A stretch of DNA of 14,371 nucleotides from Erythrobacter sp. UBA3075 (GCA_002367375.1 DFBR01000087.1:5236-19606); one strand, 5' to 3'; positions 6,011 through 14,362 are shown, counted from the first letter of the stretch. Numbers and translations are program-made. Notes: generated by a model not told the origin, from the sequence alone.

Positions 6011-7171
6011 ATGAGTAATATGCCAACGCTCCGTCCGGAGCGCCCGTTTTTTTCGTCCGGACCCACCTGCAAACCACCCGGCTGGTCGCCTGAAAAGCTC
6101 GACACTCGCAGCCTTGGTCGTTCGCACCGTTCCAAATATGCCAAGGGCCGCCTGAAATACGCGATTGATCTCAGTCGCGAACTTCTGGGGATTCCTGATG
6201 ATTATCTGATCGGCATCATGCCAGGCTCGGATACCGGCGCGCTGGAATGCGCGATGTGGACGATGCTGGGCGCTGGTCCGGCCACGGTCGCGGCGTGGGA
6301 GAGCTTTGGCAATGTCTGGATTCAGGACGCGGTCAAGCAGCTCAAGCTGGATGATCTGCAAGTCCTGCAAGCCGATTACGGCGAAATCCCTGATCTGTCG
6401 CAAATCCCGCAGGAAAACGATGTCGTCTTCACCTGGAACGGCACCACCTCTGGCGCGAAAATCCCGAATACGGACTGGCTGGAGCCGGGCCGCAAGGGGA
6501 TCACCATCAACGATGCCACCAGCGCCGTCTTCGCGATGGAGATGGATTGGGCAAAGCTGGATGCCACGACTTACAGCTGGCAGAAGATCATGGGTTCTGA
6601 AGCGCAGCATGGAATGCTGATCCTCAGCCCCAAGGCGGTCGAGCGGATCGAAAGCTATGATCCGGCATGGCCGCTGCCCAAGCTGTTCCGTCTGAAAAAG
6701 GGCGACAAGCTTAATCGCGCGATCTTTGAAGGCGCAACGATCAACACGCCTTCAATGCTGGCGGTGGAAGATTATATCTGGGCGCTGGAATGGGCCAAGT
6801 CGATCGGTGGCCGCGCCGCCATGATCGAACGCGCCAACACCAATGCCAAGGTCGTCACCGACTGGATCGAAGCCACGCCGTGGCTGCGCAATATGGCCAG
6901 CGATCCGGCCAAGCGCACCAATACTGGCGTATGCATGGTGTTCCAGGGTGATTGGTATGATGGCCTGTCCGAAGAGGACAAAGCCGCCGTGCCGAAAAAG
7001 ATCGCCGCCAAGCTGGAAGAGCTGGACGTCGGATACGACTTCAACGGCTACCGCGATGCCCCTCCGGGCCTGCGTATCTGGTGCGGCGGCTCGCTCGAAG
7101 CCGAAGACATCCGGCGGCTGCTGCCGTGGATCGAATGGGCATACGAAGAGCTGAAAGCCGGTAACCTCTAG
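6011..7171 (+). CDS. serC: Phosphoserine aminotransferase
   Basis: This 386-residue PLP enzyme converts 3-phosphohydroxypyruvate and glutamate to phosphoserine and 2-oxoglutarate, the second step of serine synthesis in the cytoplasm. It is of the alphaproteobacterial/Methanosarcina-type SerC subgroup, with conserved blocks RPFFSSGPTCKPPGW near the N-terminus and RSHRSKYAKGRL (37-48). The PLP-binding lysine is Lys192 in TYSWQKIMGSEAQHG, and Asp168 (INDATSA) should contact the cofactor ring nitrogen. The open frame extends upstream, but the ATG at 6011 has an AAGGAGAG Shine-Dalgarno (5998-6005) and gives the family's usual length. It is followed by serA after a 95-nt gap containing an inverted repeat. 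Expression is probably controlled by the leader RNA that hides its ribosome-binding site. Confidence 0.96.
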   Translation: MSNMPTLRPERPFFSSGPTCKPPGWSPEKLDTRSLGRSHRSKYAKGRLKYAIDLSRELLGIPDDYLIGIMPGSDTGALECAMWTMLGAGPATVAAWESFGNVWIQDAVKQLKLDDLQVLQADYGEIPDLSQIPQENDVVFTWNGTTSGAKIPNTDWLEPGRKGITINDATSAVFAMEMDWAKLDATTYSWQKIMGSEAQHGMLILSPKAVERIESYDPAWPLPKLFRLKKGDKLNRAIFEGATINTPSMLAVEDYIWALEWAKSIGGRAAMIERANTNAKVVTDWIEATPWLRNMASDPAKRTNTGVCMVFQGDWYDGLSEEDKAAVPKKIAAKLEELDVGYDFNGYRDAPPGLRIWCGGSLEAEDIRRLLPWIEWAYEELKAGNL

Positions 7172-7174
7172 TGG

Positions 7175-7257
7175 CGTCATCCCAGCGAAAGCTGGGATCG
7201 CTTTGAGGCAAATTCCCCAAATTCCCGACACAGATCCCAGCTTTCGCTGGGATGACG
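7175..7257. repeat. Perfect 25-bp inverted repeat (REP/BIME-like) between serC and serA
   Basis: The arms at 7175-7199 and 7233-7257 are exact reverse complements over 25 bp, separated by 33 bases. Each arm is itself a hairpin, ATCCCAGCGAAAGCTGGGAT (8-bp stem, GAAA loop) on the left and its complement on the right. The element belongs to the widespread 'GTCATCCCAGCGAAAGCTGGGAT' type of alphaproteobacterial extragenic palindrome. It begins three bases after the serC stop and ends at the serA ribosome-binding site, so it lies inside the probable operon. It may protect mRNA ends or uncouple serC and serA expression. Confidence 0.85.
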
Positions 7258-7266
7258 AGGCAAACC

Positions 7267-8862
7267 ATGACCAAACCCAAAGTTCTCATTTCCGACAAGA
7301 TGGACCCCAACGCCGCACGCATTTTTGAAGAGCGTGGCTGCGATGTCGATGTCATCACCGGCGAAACGCCCGAAGAGCTGAAGGCGCGCATTGGCGAATA
7401 TGACGGCCTTGCCATCCGCTCCTCCACCAAGGTGACGCCCGAAATCCTTGAAGCAGCGACCAATCTCAAGGTCATCGGCCGCGCCGGAATTGGCGTCGAT
7501 AATGTCGATATCCATAAGGCATCGGCCAGCGGCGTTGTGGTGATGAATACGCCATTCGGCAATTCGATCACCACGGCTGAACACGCCATCGCCATGCTGC
7601 TCGCGCTCGCTCGCCAAATTCCTGAAGCCAACCGCCGCACGCAGGCGGGCGAATGGCCGAAGAAGGATTTTATGGGCGTCGAAGTGACCGGCAAGACGCT
7701 CGGCCTGATTGGCGCGGGCAATATCGGCGCGATTGTCGCCAGCCGCGCGCAAGGCTTGAAGATGAAAGTCGTGGCCTATGATCCCTTCCTGACGGCTGAT
7801 CGCGCTGTCGATCTCGGCATCGAGAAGGTCGATCTCGGCACGCTGCTGCAACGCGCCGACTTCATCACGCTGCACACGCCGCTGACGGACGAGACGCGCA
7901 ACATCCTCTCGCGCGAACGGCTGGAGCAGGCCAAGCCGGGCGTGCGCATCGTCAATTGCGCGCGCGGCGGTCTGGTTGACGAGGCGGCGCTCAAGGACTT
8001 GCTCGAAAGCGGCCATATCGCTGGCGCGGCGCTGGATGTGTTTGCCGAGGAACCAGCCAAGGATAATCCGCTGTTCGGTGCGCCTAACTTCATCTGTACG
8101 CCGCATCTTGGTGCCTCAACCAATGAAGCGCAGGTCAATGTCGCGCTGCAGGTGGCAGAGCAGATGGCCGATTACCTCGTCAGCGGCGGTGTCACCAACG
8201 CGCTCAACGTGCCGTCGCTCAGCGCTGAGGAAGCGCCGCGTCTCAAGCCCTATATCGAACTTGGCGAAAAACTTGGCTCGCTGGTCGGGCAGCTTGAGGG
8301 GCCGGACGTCACCTCGATTTCGGTCGAGGTTGAAGGCGCTGCGGCTGAGCTCAACATGAAGCCGATCACCGCTGCTGTGCTCGCTGGCATGATGCGGACA
8401 TGGTCGGACACGATCAACATGGTCAACGCCCCAATCCTCGCCAAGGAGCGTGGACTGGACGTGCGCGAAGTGCGCCATGCCAATGAAGGCGATTACCACA
8501 CGCTGCTGCGGGTCACTGCCAACACATCGGGCCGCCGCCGCGAAGTTGCGGGCAGCCTGTTCGGCGATTCGCAAACCCGTCTGGTGGAAATCGCAGGCAC
8601 GCGGATCGAGACCGATCTGGTGGGCCACATGATCTACATCGTTAATGAAGATGCCCCCGGTTTCATCGGTCGGCTTGGTTCCGTGCTGGGCGAATCGGAC
8701 GTGAATATCGGCAACTTCCACCTTGGCCGCCGTTTGCCGGACAAGCACCGCGGCGGTGATGCGGTGTTGCTGCTGACGCTCGATCAGGCACCTACGAAAG
8801 AGGTGCAGGACGCCGTCTGTGCGCTGGAAGGCGTGAAGAAGGTGCGGGCGCTCTCGTTCTAG
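7267..8862 (+). CDS. serA: D-3-phosphoglycerate dehydrogenase
   Basis: This 531-residue cytoplasmic enzyme oxidises 3-phosphoglycerate to 3-phosphohydroxypyruvate with NAD, the committed step of serine synthesis. It is the long form: a substrate/nucleotide-binding core (about 1-315), an intervening (ASB-type) domain (about 320-440) and a C-terminal ACT domain (about 455-531; IYIVNEDAPGFIGRLGSVL), where serine feedback usually acts. The NAD loop is GAGNIG (149-154). Catalytic residues are Arg233 (NCARGG), Glu262 (DVFAEEP) and His280 (CTPHLGAST). The ATG at 7267 is preferred over one at 7252: it gives the family N-terminus MTKPKVLISDK and has GAGG at 7257-7260, whereas the upstream ATG lies in the palindromic repeat. 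It is co-directional with serC and 15 bases before hisZ. Confidence 0.97.
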   Translation: MTKPKVLISDKMDPNAARIFEERGCDVDVITGETPEELKARIGEYDGLAIRSSTKVTPEILEAATNLKVIGRAGIGVDNVDIHKASASGVVVMNTPFGNSITTAEHAIAMLLALARQIPEANRRTQAGEWPKKDFMGVEVTGKTLGLIGAGNIGAIVASRAQGLKMKVVAYDPFLTADRAVDLGIEKVDLGTLLQRADFITLHTPLTDETRNILSRERLEQAKPGVRIVNCARGGLVDEAALKDLLESGHIAGAALDVFAEEPAKDNPLFGAPNFICTPHLGASTNEAQVNVALQVAEQMADYLVSGGVTNALNVPSLSAEEAPRLKPYIELGEKLGSLVGQLEGPDVTSISVEVEGAAAELNMKPITAAVLAGMMRTWSDTINMVNAPILAKERGLDVREVRHANEGDYHTLLRVTANTSGRRREVAGSLFGDSQTRLVEIAGTRIETDLVGHMIYIVNEDAPGFIGRLGSVLGESDVNIGNFHLGRRLPDKHRGGDAVLLLTLDQAPTKEVQDAVCALEGVKKVRALSF

Positions 8863-8877
8863 GCTAGGCGCACCAGA

Positions 8878-9990
8878 ATGACCGATCCGACACAAGATCT
8901 GCTGCCCGAAGGGCTGGAAGACCGCTTGCCGCAAAGCGCGGCGGCGGCGACGCGAATTCAGCGCGCCATGCTCGATGCGATGACGGGCCATGGCTATGAC
9001 AGAGTGCGGCCTCCACTGATCGAGTTCGAACAGAGCATGGCGCGGCGCATGGATGGCCTGCGCACGCGGGCGATGTTCCGTTTTGTCGATCCCAAAAGCC
9101 TGCGCGGCCTTGCACTGCGGTCAGATATGACAGTGCAGGTCGGGCGCATCGCCGCCACTGGACTTGCCGATGCACCGCGACCGCTACGCTTGTGTTACGC
9201 CGGTCAGGTGGCGCGTATTGCAGGCGACATGCTCGATCCCCGGCGAGAGAGCCAGCAGGTCGGTGCCGAACTGATTGGCAGCGATAGCGCCGCCGCAGCT
9301 GGCGAAGCGGTTGAACTGGCGATCGCCGCGCTGGAAGCGGCTGGGGCAAGCGGAATTTCGGTCGATTTCACACTACCCGATCTGGTTGAGACGCTGGCTG
9401 ACGGCCCGCTGCCGCTGGATGATGCGGCGCGCATGGCGGTGCGGCGCGAACTCGACACCAAGGATGCGGGCGGATTGGTCGAGGCGGGCGGCGAGGCCTA
9501 TCTGCCGCTGATCCATGCTGCGGGGCCGTTCGACGATGCCGTGGAGCGGCTTGCCGCATTCGATACCACCGGCACCTTGGCCTCTCGGATAGAAGGGCTA
9601 CGCCAGATTGCTGCGCGGGTCGAAGGCCGCGCGCGGATCACGCTCGACCCGTCAGAACGACACGGTTTCGAATATCAAAGCTGGTTCGGCTTCACGCTTT
9701 ATGCCGAAGGCGTGCGCGGCGCGCTGGGGCGTGGTGGCACTTATCGTATTGGCGGCAGTGATGAGGCAGCGACCGGCTTCTCGCTCTATCCCGATGCGCT
9801 GATCGAAGCGGTCAAGGCGGATGAACCGATGGGCAAACGCCTGTTCCTCCCGCTTGGGCATGACCGTGGCCACGCAGATCAGCTGCGGAGCGAAGGTTGG
9901 CGCACGGTTGCCGCGCTGTCAGAAGCCGATGATGGCAAGATGCTGAGCTGCACCCATGTGCTCAAGGGCGGCGAGGCTCAGCCGATTTAA
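8878..9990 (+). CDS. hisZ: ATP phosphoribosyltransferase regulatory subunit
   Basis: This 370-residue protein is HisZ, a histidyl-tRNA-synthetase-like protein without synthetase activity. It forms a complex with short-form HisG and is needed for the first step of histidine biosynthesis and its feedback control. Class II synthetase-like motifs are visible: DAMTGHGYDRVRPPLIEF, FRFVDPKSLRGLALRSDMT, and RLCYAGQVARI. The length fits HisZ and lacks the anticodon-binding domain of HisRS. Its presence implies a short HisG elsewhere in the genome. There is no strong Shine-Dalgarno, and the start is only 15 bases after the serA stop, so reinitiation after serA is likely. It is the last gene of the serC-serA-hisZ run. 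Its TAA overlaps the stop of the convergent phosphate-permease gene. Confidence 0.92.
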   Translation: MTDPTQDLLPEGLEDRLPQSAAAATRIQRAMLDAMTGHGYDRVRPPLIEFEQSMARRMDGLRTRAMFRFVDPKSLRGLALRSDMTVQVGRIAATGLADAPRPLRLCYAGQVARIAGDMLDPRRESQQVGAELIGSDSAAAAGEAVELAIAALEAAGASGISVDFTLPDLVETLADGPLPLDDAARMAVRRELDTKDAGGLVEAGGEAYLPLIHAAGPFDDAVERLAAFDTTGTLASRIEGLRQIAARVEGRARITLDPSERHGFEYQSWFGFTLYAEGVRGALGRGGTYRIGGSDEAATGFSLYPDALIEAVKADEPMGKRLFLPLGHDRGHADQLRSEGWRTVAALSEADDGKMLSCTHVLKGGEAQPI

Positions 9991-10979
9991 ACCAGTATTC
10001 CGATGGTAAATGCCAGCGCTGCGGAAATCGGCAGAGTGGCAACCCAGGACAGCAGCACATTGCGCACCATCGACAGGTCGAGCGTTCCCGCAGCCGCTCC
10101 TGTGCCGATGATCGAGCCGACCGAGACATGCGTGGTGGAAACCGGCATTCCCAATCGGCTGGCGAACAGCACCAGCGCGGCTGTCACCAGATTGGCGCTG
10201 ATGCCCTGACCGGCGTCGAGATGGTTGATGCGCTTGCTCATTGTTTCTGCAACCCGGCGTGAAAGCAACCAGCCGCCAACACCCATGGCCGCCGTCACCA
10301 GCAATGTTGAGCCCGCCCCGTCTGCCAATTGCGCAGCGATCAACAATGCGGCCAGCTTGGGCGTGTCGTTCACCCCGCGCGCGAAACAGATGGCGCTGGC
10401 CGACAGGAGATGGACCACTTCGCCCGCGCGGGTCTGCGTGAAGCCAGAAGCGGCAGCGGCGCTCAATGTCGGCAATTTCGCCGCCTTGCACTCGCCACGC
10501 CAGCGGATGAAGCGATAGGCGATCAGGCCGAGCGCGGCAGAGATAAACGGACTGGTCAGCAATGGGAGCACGAAGCCGGAGCCGAGATTGGCGAGGTTTA
10601 TCGAAGTGTCACTCTGCGCCAGTCCAGCACCAACCAGCCCGCCAACCAGAGCGTGAGTGGTCGAAATCGGGAAGCCCAGTCGCGTGGCCAGCATCACTGT
10701 GATCGCCGCACCCGATGCCACTGCAAGTGCAAATTCAGGCGTGTTTGCCAGCGCGTCCCCCACCAGTCCCTTGCCGGAGAATTGCTGGACCAGCGTGTCG
10801 GCGATGACGACCGACGCGATGCCGCCGAGCACGGTCGCCAGCGTGGCGAAGGAAAGTGCGGACCGAAAGGGCAGCGTGTCGCTGCCCCAGATCGTGGCAA
10901 ACCCCTTGAAATTGTCATTCGCACCATTGCTGAACGCGAGAAAAAGCGCGGCGAAGCCGAGCAGCAGTACGATACTCAA
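9987..10979 (-). CDS. Inorganic phosphate transporter, PiT family
   Basis: This 330-residue, highly hydrophobic inner-membrane protein has about ten predicted helices and the inverted internal duplication of PiT permeases. The signature occurs twice: GANDNFKG (residues 19-26) with GFPISTTHALVGG (102-114), and GVNDTPKL (202-209) with GMPVSTTHVSVGS (277-289). PiT proteins usually carry metal-phosphate by proton symport; a related anion cannot be excluded from sequence. The best start is TTG at 10979: there is no ATG before the first signature, and AGGGAG lies about seven bases upstream. It is downstream of a hydrolase gene on the same strand (75-nt gap) and may be co-transcribed with it. Its TAA shares the palindrome TTAA (9987-9990) with the stop of hisZ. 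Confidence 0.92.
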   Translation of the reverse strand: MSIVLLLGFAALFLAFSNGANDNFKGFATIWGSDTLPFRSALSFATLATVLGGIASVVIADTLVQQFSGKGLVGDALANTPEFALAVASGAAITVMLATRLGFPISTTHALVGGLVGAGLAQSDTSINLANLGSGFVLPLLTSPFISAALGLIAYRFIRWRGECKAAKLPTLSAAAASGFTQTRAGEVVHLLSASAICFARGVNDTPKLAALLIAAQLADGAGSTLLVTAAMGVGGWLLSRRVAETMSKRINHLDAGQGISANLVTAALVLFASRLGMPVSTTHVSVGSIIGTGAAAGTLDLSMVRNVLLSWVATLPISAALAFTIGILV

Positions 10980-11054
10980 ACGAGGTCTCCCTGATGGTCA
11001 GAGGAGTATTCGTTAAAGAACGTCAGATGGTTTCAATCGCAGCCGCCGCTTGGG

Positions 11055-11927
11055 TTAGCGCAGTACGCGCTCCAGCCATGCATCGACTATCGGAGTCGCC
11101 GGATAGTCGGCCTCGCCCAGTCGGCGATTGATTTCCCGGTGACCGCGCATCCCGCGACCGGGGATCGCCTCAATCTCGGCGCGCGTCCCGCCGTCGGTCA
11201 GCGCTTCCCCCAAGGCAATGCTTTGCTCACGCGAAGCACGGCGGTCGACATGAAGGATCAGGAATTCTGGCGCATTGGGCGCTGCGGCATGGGTGATGGG
11301 CGAGAGGGCTTGTTGACGTCCGCGTTCCGTTCCGAAGGCATTGCGATAGGTCTGGCGCAGCATGGGGCCAGCCTCCTCCAACTGGCGCGGCACATCATAG
11401 CCTGCGCCATCAAGCGCGAGCACGCCGCGCAGGTTTTCCGCTTCAAAGCCTGCTGCTGCGCCATATTGCGGATCGGTGCCGACAAGGCTTACCAGATGGG
11501 CGCCCGCGCTATGCCCTGCCAGAGCGATACGGTCAGCGTCGAATCCAAGCTGCGCGGATCGCTGCGCCAGAAAAGCGAGCGAAGCGGTGACATCGCCTGC
11601 CTGCTGCTCCACCGTAGCATCGGGAACCAGCCGGTAATTGACCGAGGCGACTGCAAACCCTTGGGCCTGCAAATGGCGCAGCATGGAGGAATCGACGGTC
11701 GAGCGCATATCGCCGCGGCTCCATCCGCCGCCGTGGACGAACACAAACAGCGGTGATGAGGATGTAGCGCCCGGCCAGTACAGCAGGCCCTGCAAGTCAT
11801 CATCGCCATAGCTGAGGCGCTGCATCGCGGCGTTCTCTTGTGCTTGCGCGATTGGTGCATCCGGCACCCCGGTTGCCGCAAGGCAGATCGGCGCGCAGGC
11901 GAGCATGAAGGGAATTACGATTCGCAT
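11055..11927 (-). CDS. Secreted alpha/beta hydrolase (esterase/lipase-like)
   Basis: This 290-residue alpha/beta hydrolase has a probable Sec signal peptide (MRIVIPFMLACAPICLAATG, cleavage perhaps near residue 18-30), so it is likely periplasmic. It resembles the BD-FAE/HSL-like esterase group. HGGGW (65-69) is the oxyanion-hole motif, GHSAG carries the nucleophile Ser140, and Asp228 (LILHVDRR) and His263 (MRGHREIN) are in place as the other triad residues. The substrate cannot be deduced; carboxyl esters are the default guess. An AAGGAG Shine-Dalgarno six bases before the ATG fixes the start. An extended -10 promoter lies at 11964-11972. It is divergent from purA. The next gene downstream on its strand is the phosphate permease. 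Confidence 0.88.
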   Translation of the reverse strand: MRIVIPFMLACAPICLAATGVPDAPIAQAQENAAMQRLSYGDDDLQGLLYWPGATSSSPLFVFVHGGGWSRGDMRSTVDSSMLRHLQAQGFAVASVNYRLVPDATVEQQAGDVTASLAFLAQRSAQLGFDADRIALAGHSAGAHLVSLVGTDPQYGAAAGFEAENLRGVLALDGAGYDVPRQLEEAGPMLRQTYRNAFGTERGRQQALSPITHAAAPNAPEFLILHVDRRASREQSIALGEALTDGGTRAEIEAIPGRGMRGHREINRRLGEADYPATPIVDAWLERVLR

Positions 11928-11963
11928 GTTGTGCTCCTTTGCTGCTCGGGAACCTTGCGCGAC

Positions 11964-11972
11964 ATTATATCA
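11964..11972 (-). promoter_or_regulatory. Extended -10 promoter of the hydrolase gene
   Basis: Read on the minus strand this is TGATATAAT, a perfect TATAAT with the TGn extension. Transcription would start about 30 bases before the hydrolase ATG, leaving room for its Shine-Dalgarno. No good -35 is seen at 17 bp (GGCACT), consistent with an extended -10 class promoter. Confidence 0.55.
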
Positions 11973-12104
11973 GATTCCAGTCACAAAGTGCCGCAAATTG
12001 TCGCAGCTTGGGCATTCCCCGCAGACAAAGCACCCATCCATGTTGCCCTAGCCAGCGCCATTGCCTAGTGCGCGTGCGTTCCATTCTGAAAAGGTTTGCT
12101 GCCC

Positions 12105-13394
12105 ATGGCCAATGTCACCGTAATCGGCGCCCAGTGGGGCGATGAAGGCAAGGGCAAGATTGTCGACTGGCTGGCGAGCCGCGCCGATGCCGTGGTGCGC
12201 TTTCAGGGCGGCCACAATGCCGGTCACACGCTGGTGGTGGGCGAACAGGTCTACAAACTCAGCCTGCTGCCCAGCGGTATCGTCACCGGCACGCTCAGCC
12301 TGATCGGCAATGGCGTGGTGCTGGACCCGTGGGCCTTGCGCGATGAAATCGCCAAGCTGGAAGGGCAGGGCGTTTCCATCACGGCCCAGAATTTCGGCAT
12401 TGCCGACAATTGCGCGCTGATCCTGCCGCTCCACCGCGATCTTGATGGCTTGCGAGAAACAGCGGCGGGCAAGGGCAAGATCGGCACGACGGGCCGCGGC
12501 ATCGGCCCAGCTTATGAAGACAAGGTCGGCCGCCGTGCGATCCGTGTTTGCGATCTGGCGCATCTCGACGCGTTGGAGCCGCAGCTCGATCGCCTGTGCG
12601 CGCATCATGATGCGCTACGTGCAGGCTTCGGGCAGGACCCGGTGGACCGCGATGCGTTGCTCGCCGAATTGCGCGAAATCGCGCCCTTCGTGCAGCAATT
12701 CGCGCAGCCGGTGTGGAAGCGGCTTAACGAGGTGAAGAAGGCCGGAGCGAAAATCCTGTTCGAGGGCGCGCAGGGCGTGCTGCTTGATGTCGATCATGGT
12801 ACCTACCCCTTCGTCACCAGCTCCAACACCGTCAGCGGCACGGTAGCTAGCGGCAGCGGACTTGGTCCGGGTGCAGCGGGCTTCGTGCTCGGCATCGTCA
12901 AGGCTTACACCACTCGCGTGGGCAGCGGCCCGTTCCCGACCGAGCTGGAGGACGAGACCGGCCAGAGATTAGGCGAGCGCGGTCACGAATTTGGCACGGT
13001 GACATCGCGTAAGCGCCGCTGCGGCTGGTTTGACGCCGTGCTGGTGCGACAGACCTGCGCACTGTCAGGCGTCACAGGCATTGCGCTCACCAAGATCGAC
13101 GTGCTTGACGGCTTCGAAACAATCCGCATTTGCACTGGATACAAGTTGGGCGACACAGTGCTTGATTACCTTCCCGCCCACGCCGCCGAGCAGGCCGCGG
13201 TCGAGCCGATTTACGAGGAATTCGAAGGCTGGGAAGGCACCACCGTGGGCGCGCGCAGCTGGGCCGATCTTCCCGCGCAAGCGATCAAATACATCCGCCG
13301 CATCGAAGAGCTGATCGAGTGCCCCGTTGCGAGCGTCTCGACCAGCCCGGAGCGTGATGACACGATCCTTGTGCGCGATCCGTTTGCGGATTGA
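12105..13394 (+). CDS. purA: Adenylosuccinate synthetase
   Basis: This 429-residue cytoplasmic enzyme joins IMP and aspartate with GTP to give adenylosuccinate, the first committed step to AMP. The GTP-binding loop GDEGKGK (12-18) holds the catalytic Asp13, and GHNAGHT supplies His41, matching the E. coli numbering. Further family blocks are [40 protein letters not shown] and [13 protein letters not shown]. The ATG at 12105 gives the classic N-terminus [18 protein letters not shown] and is preceded by AAAAGG ten bases away. A TTG three codons upstream is not needed. The length is normal. The gene lies divergent from the hydrolase across a 177-nt gap. Its TGA abuts the stop of the following minus-strand gene with no intervening base. 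Confidence 0.98.
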   Translation: MANVTVIGAQWGDEGKGKIVDWLASRADAVVRFQGGHNAGHTLVVGEQVYKLSLLPSGIVTGTLSLIGNGVVLDPWALRDEIAKLEGQGVSITAQNFGIADNCALILPLHRDLDGLRETAAGKGKIGTTGRGIGPAYEDKVGRRAIRVCDLAHLDALEPQLDRLCAHHDALRAGFGQDPVDRDALLAELREIAPFVQQFAQPVWKRLNEVKKAGAKILFEGAQGVLLDVDHGTYPFVTSSNTVSGTVASGSGLGPGAAGFVLGIVKAYTTRVGSGPFPTELEDETGQRLGERGHEFGTVTSRKRRCGWFDAVLVRQTCALSGVTGIALTKIDVLDGFETIRICTGYKLGDTVLDYLPAHAAEQAAVEPIYEEFEGWEGTTVGARSWADLPAQAIKYIRRIEELIECPVASVSTSPERDDTILVRDPFAD

Positions 13395-13769
13395 TTAGCT
13401 GTGCTTCTCCTGAAGCATTGCGACCTGCAACTCGAGGCGTTTCAATTCGCGCAGGATTGTGATCATATTCATGCGACTGAAGAACCACTGCTTCAGAAAG
13501 CCCTGCATGATTAGCCCGGTAAGCGTTGCAGTGGCCCACAGCACTGTCGCCTCGAGACCGTCTGCCGTGACCAATTGCCAAATGAAGTAGACGAGCGCGA
13601 TTCCGATCACAAAACTGACGGCAAACATCAGCTTCGCCCAGCCACCCAGAGGGCCATCTAGGCTGTCTCCAATCTGACGGAACATGCCACGGTTGTCGTC
13701 CAACTGTTCAAGGAAAGCGCGGTCGTCGGCATCAAGCGCTGCCGAAACGCGGTCATCGATATGGGTCAT
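13395..13769 (-). CDS. Small two-helix membrane protein (DUF6768-like), coupled to sigma factor
   Basis: This 124-residue protein has a charged N-terminal region (1-46; MTHIDDRVSAALDADDRAFL), two transmembrane helices (about 47-67 and 73-97), and a charged C-terminal helix (about 100-122, NMITILRELKRLELQVAMLQ) with heptad-like hydrophobic spacing that could form a coiled coil. It resembles the DUF6768 family, whose members often follow ECF sigma genes; I recall this family from memory and its function is unknown. Its ATG overlaps the sigma factor's stop (ATGA, 13766-13769), so the two are almost certainly co-translated. A role in membrane tethering or modulation of the sigma factor is plausible, but no classical zinc anti-sigma motif (HxxxCxxC) is present. 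Confidence 0.8.
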   Translation of the reverse strand: MTHIDDRVSAALDADDRAFLEQLDDNRGMFRQIGDSLDGPLGGWAKLMFAVSFVIGIALVYFIWQLVTADGLEATVLWATATLTGLIMQGFLKQWFFSRMNMITILRELKRLELQVAMLQEKHS

Positions 13770-14302
13770 GGAGTGTCTCCTGAAAGGGCCGCTTTCAATT
13801 TGCGGCGGGCGTGAAACAGGCGCGACTTGGCGGTGCCTGCGGGGATGTCTTGCACTTCAGCGATTTCAGCGAGGGTCAGCCCCTCGATAAAGAACAAATG
13901 CGCGGCAAGACGCTGATCGGGCGGCAACATGACAAAGGCTTGCAGGATGCCGAGATTCTCTTCCGCATCGCCAGGCGCGGCAATTTTGGGCAGTTCGTCA
14001 TCGCTTTCATGCGCGCGCTGATGCTGCTTATTGCGGATCGCATCGGCGCATTTTCGGCGCAGGATGGTGAACGCCCAGGGGGCAAAGCGTGCCGGATTGT
14101 TCAGGCGATGAATGCCGCGCATGATTGCCACCCAGCAATCTTGTGTAACGCCATGGGCGGGATCGTCTTCACCCAGCATCCGGCGTGCTGATCGAAGCAG
14201 GCGCGGGTGCCAGCGCCGGGCGAGTTCTTCGCTGGCAGCGCGATCCCCGCTCCACACCATGGTGACGAGCAGCTCGTCAAAAATATGCTGTGCATTGCGC
14301 AA
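13766..14302 (-). CDS. ECF-type RNA polymerase sigma factor
   Basis: This 178-residue sigma-70 family protein has region 2 (about 10-92; core-binding and -10 recognition, with LRSARRMLGEDDPAHGVTQD and ARFAPWAFTILRRKCADAIR) and region 4 (about 120-172; MLPPDQRLAAHLFFIEGLTL, then AEIAEVQDIPAGTAKSRLFHARRKL as helix-turn-helix). There is no region 1 or 3, as usual for extracytoplasmic-function sigma factors. The longest frame starts at a TTG (14302) preceded by AGGGA seven bases upstream. An upstream ATG at 14331 is in another frame, and the first internal ATG (Met15) would cut into region 2. It is coupled by a 4-base overlap to the membrane-protein gene. The target regulon is unknown. Confidence 0.9.
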   Translation of the reverse strand: MRNAQHIFDELLVTMVWSGDRAASEELARRWHPRLLRSARRMLGEDDPAHGVTQDCWVAIMRGIHRLNNPARFAPWAFTILRRKCADAIRNKQHQRAHESDDELPKIAAPGDAEENLGILQAFVMLPPDQRLAAHLFFIEGLTLAEIAEVQDIPAGTAKSRLFHARRKLKAALSGDTP

Positions 14303-14333
14303 TGTGTGATCCCTGAACTCTTGTCTCGCATGG

Positions 14334-14362
14334 TTAGTCGGCGGGGAAAGCGAAAAGGTTCA
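14334..14362 (-). promoter_or_regulatory. Possible ECF-type promoter of the sigma gene
   Basis: On the minus strand TGAACC (14362-14357) is followed 17 bases later by GACTAA (14339-14334), 32 bases before the TTG start. The -35 resembles the GAAC core seen in many ECF promoters, and such sigma genes are often autoregulated. The match is loose and the -10 for this group is unknown. Confidence 0.25.

Noticed and set aside
5817..6077. N-terminal extension of the lipoprotein frame up to 6077.
   Set aside because: It would bury the lipoprotein signal peptide some 87 residues inside the protein and overlaps the serC leader and start.
8116..8991. A 291-codon open frame antisense to serA, and similar long antisense frames opposite the Anbu gene (3524-4150) and the hydrolase (11139-11756).
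   Set aside because: They lie entirely opposite well-conserved genes, have Arg/His/Ala-rich low-complexity translations and no recognisable domain; they are expected by chance from GC-rich third positions.
10980..11054. Possible Pho box upstream of the phosphate permease (two CTGAC blocks on the minus strand).
   Set aside because: The blocks are about 26 bases apart rather than the 11-base periodicity of PhoB sites, and neither matches CTGTCAT.
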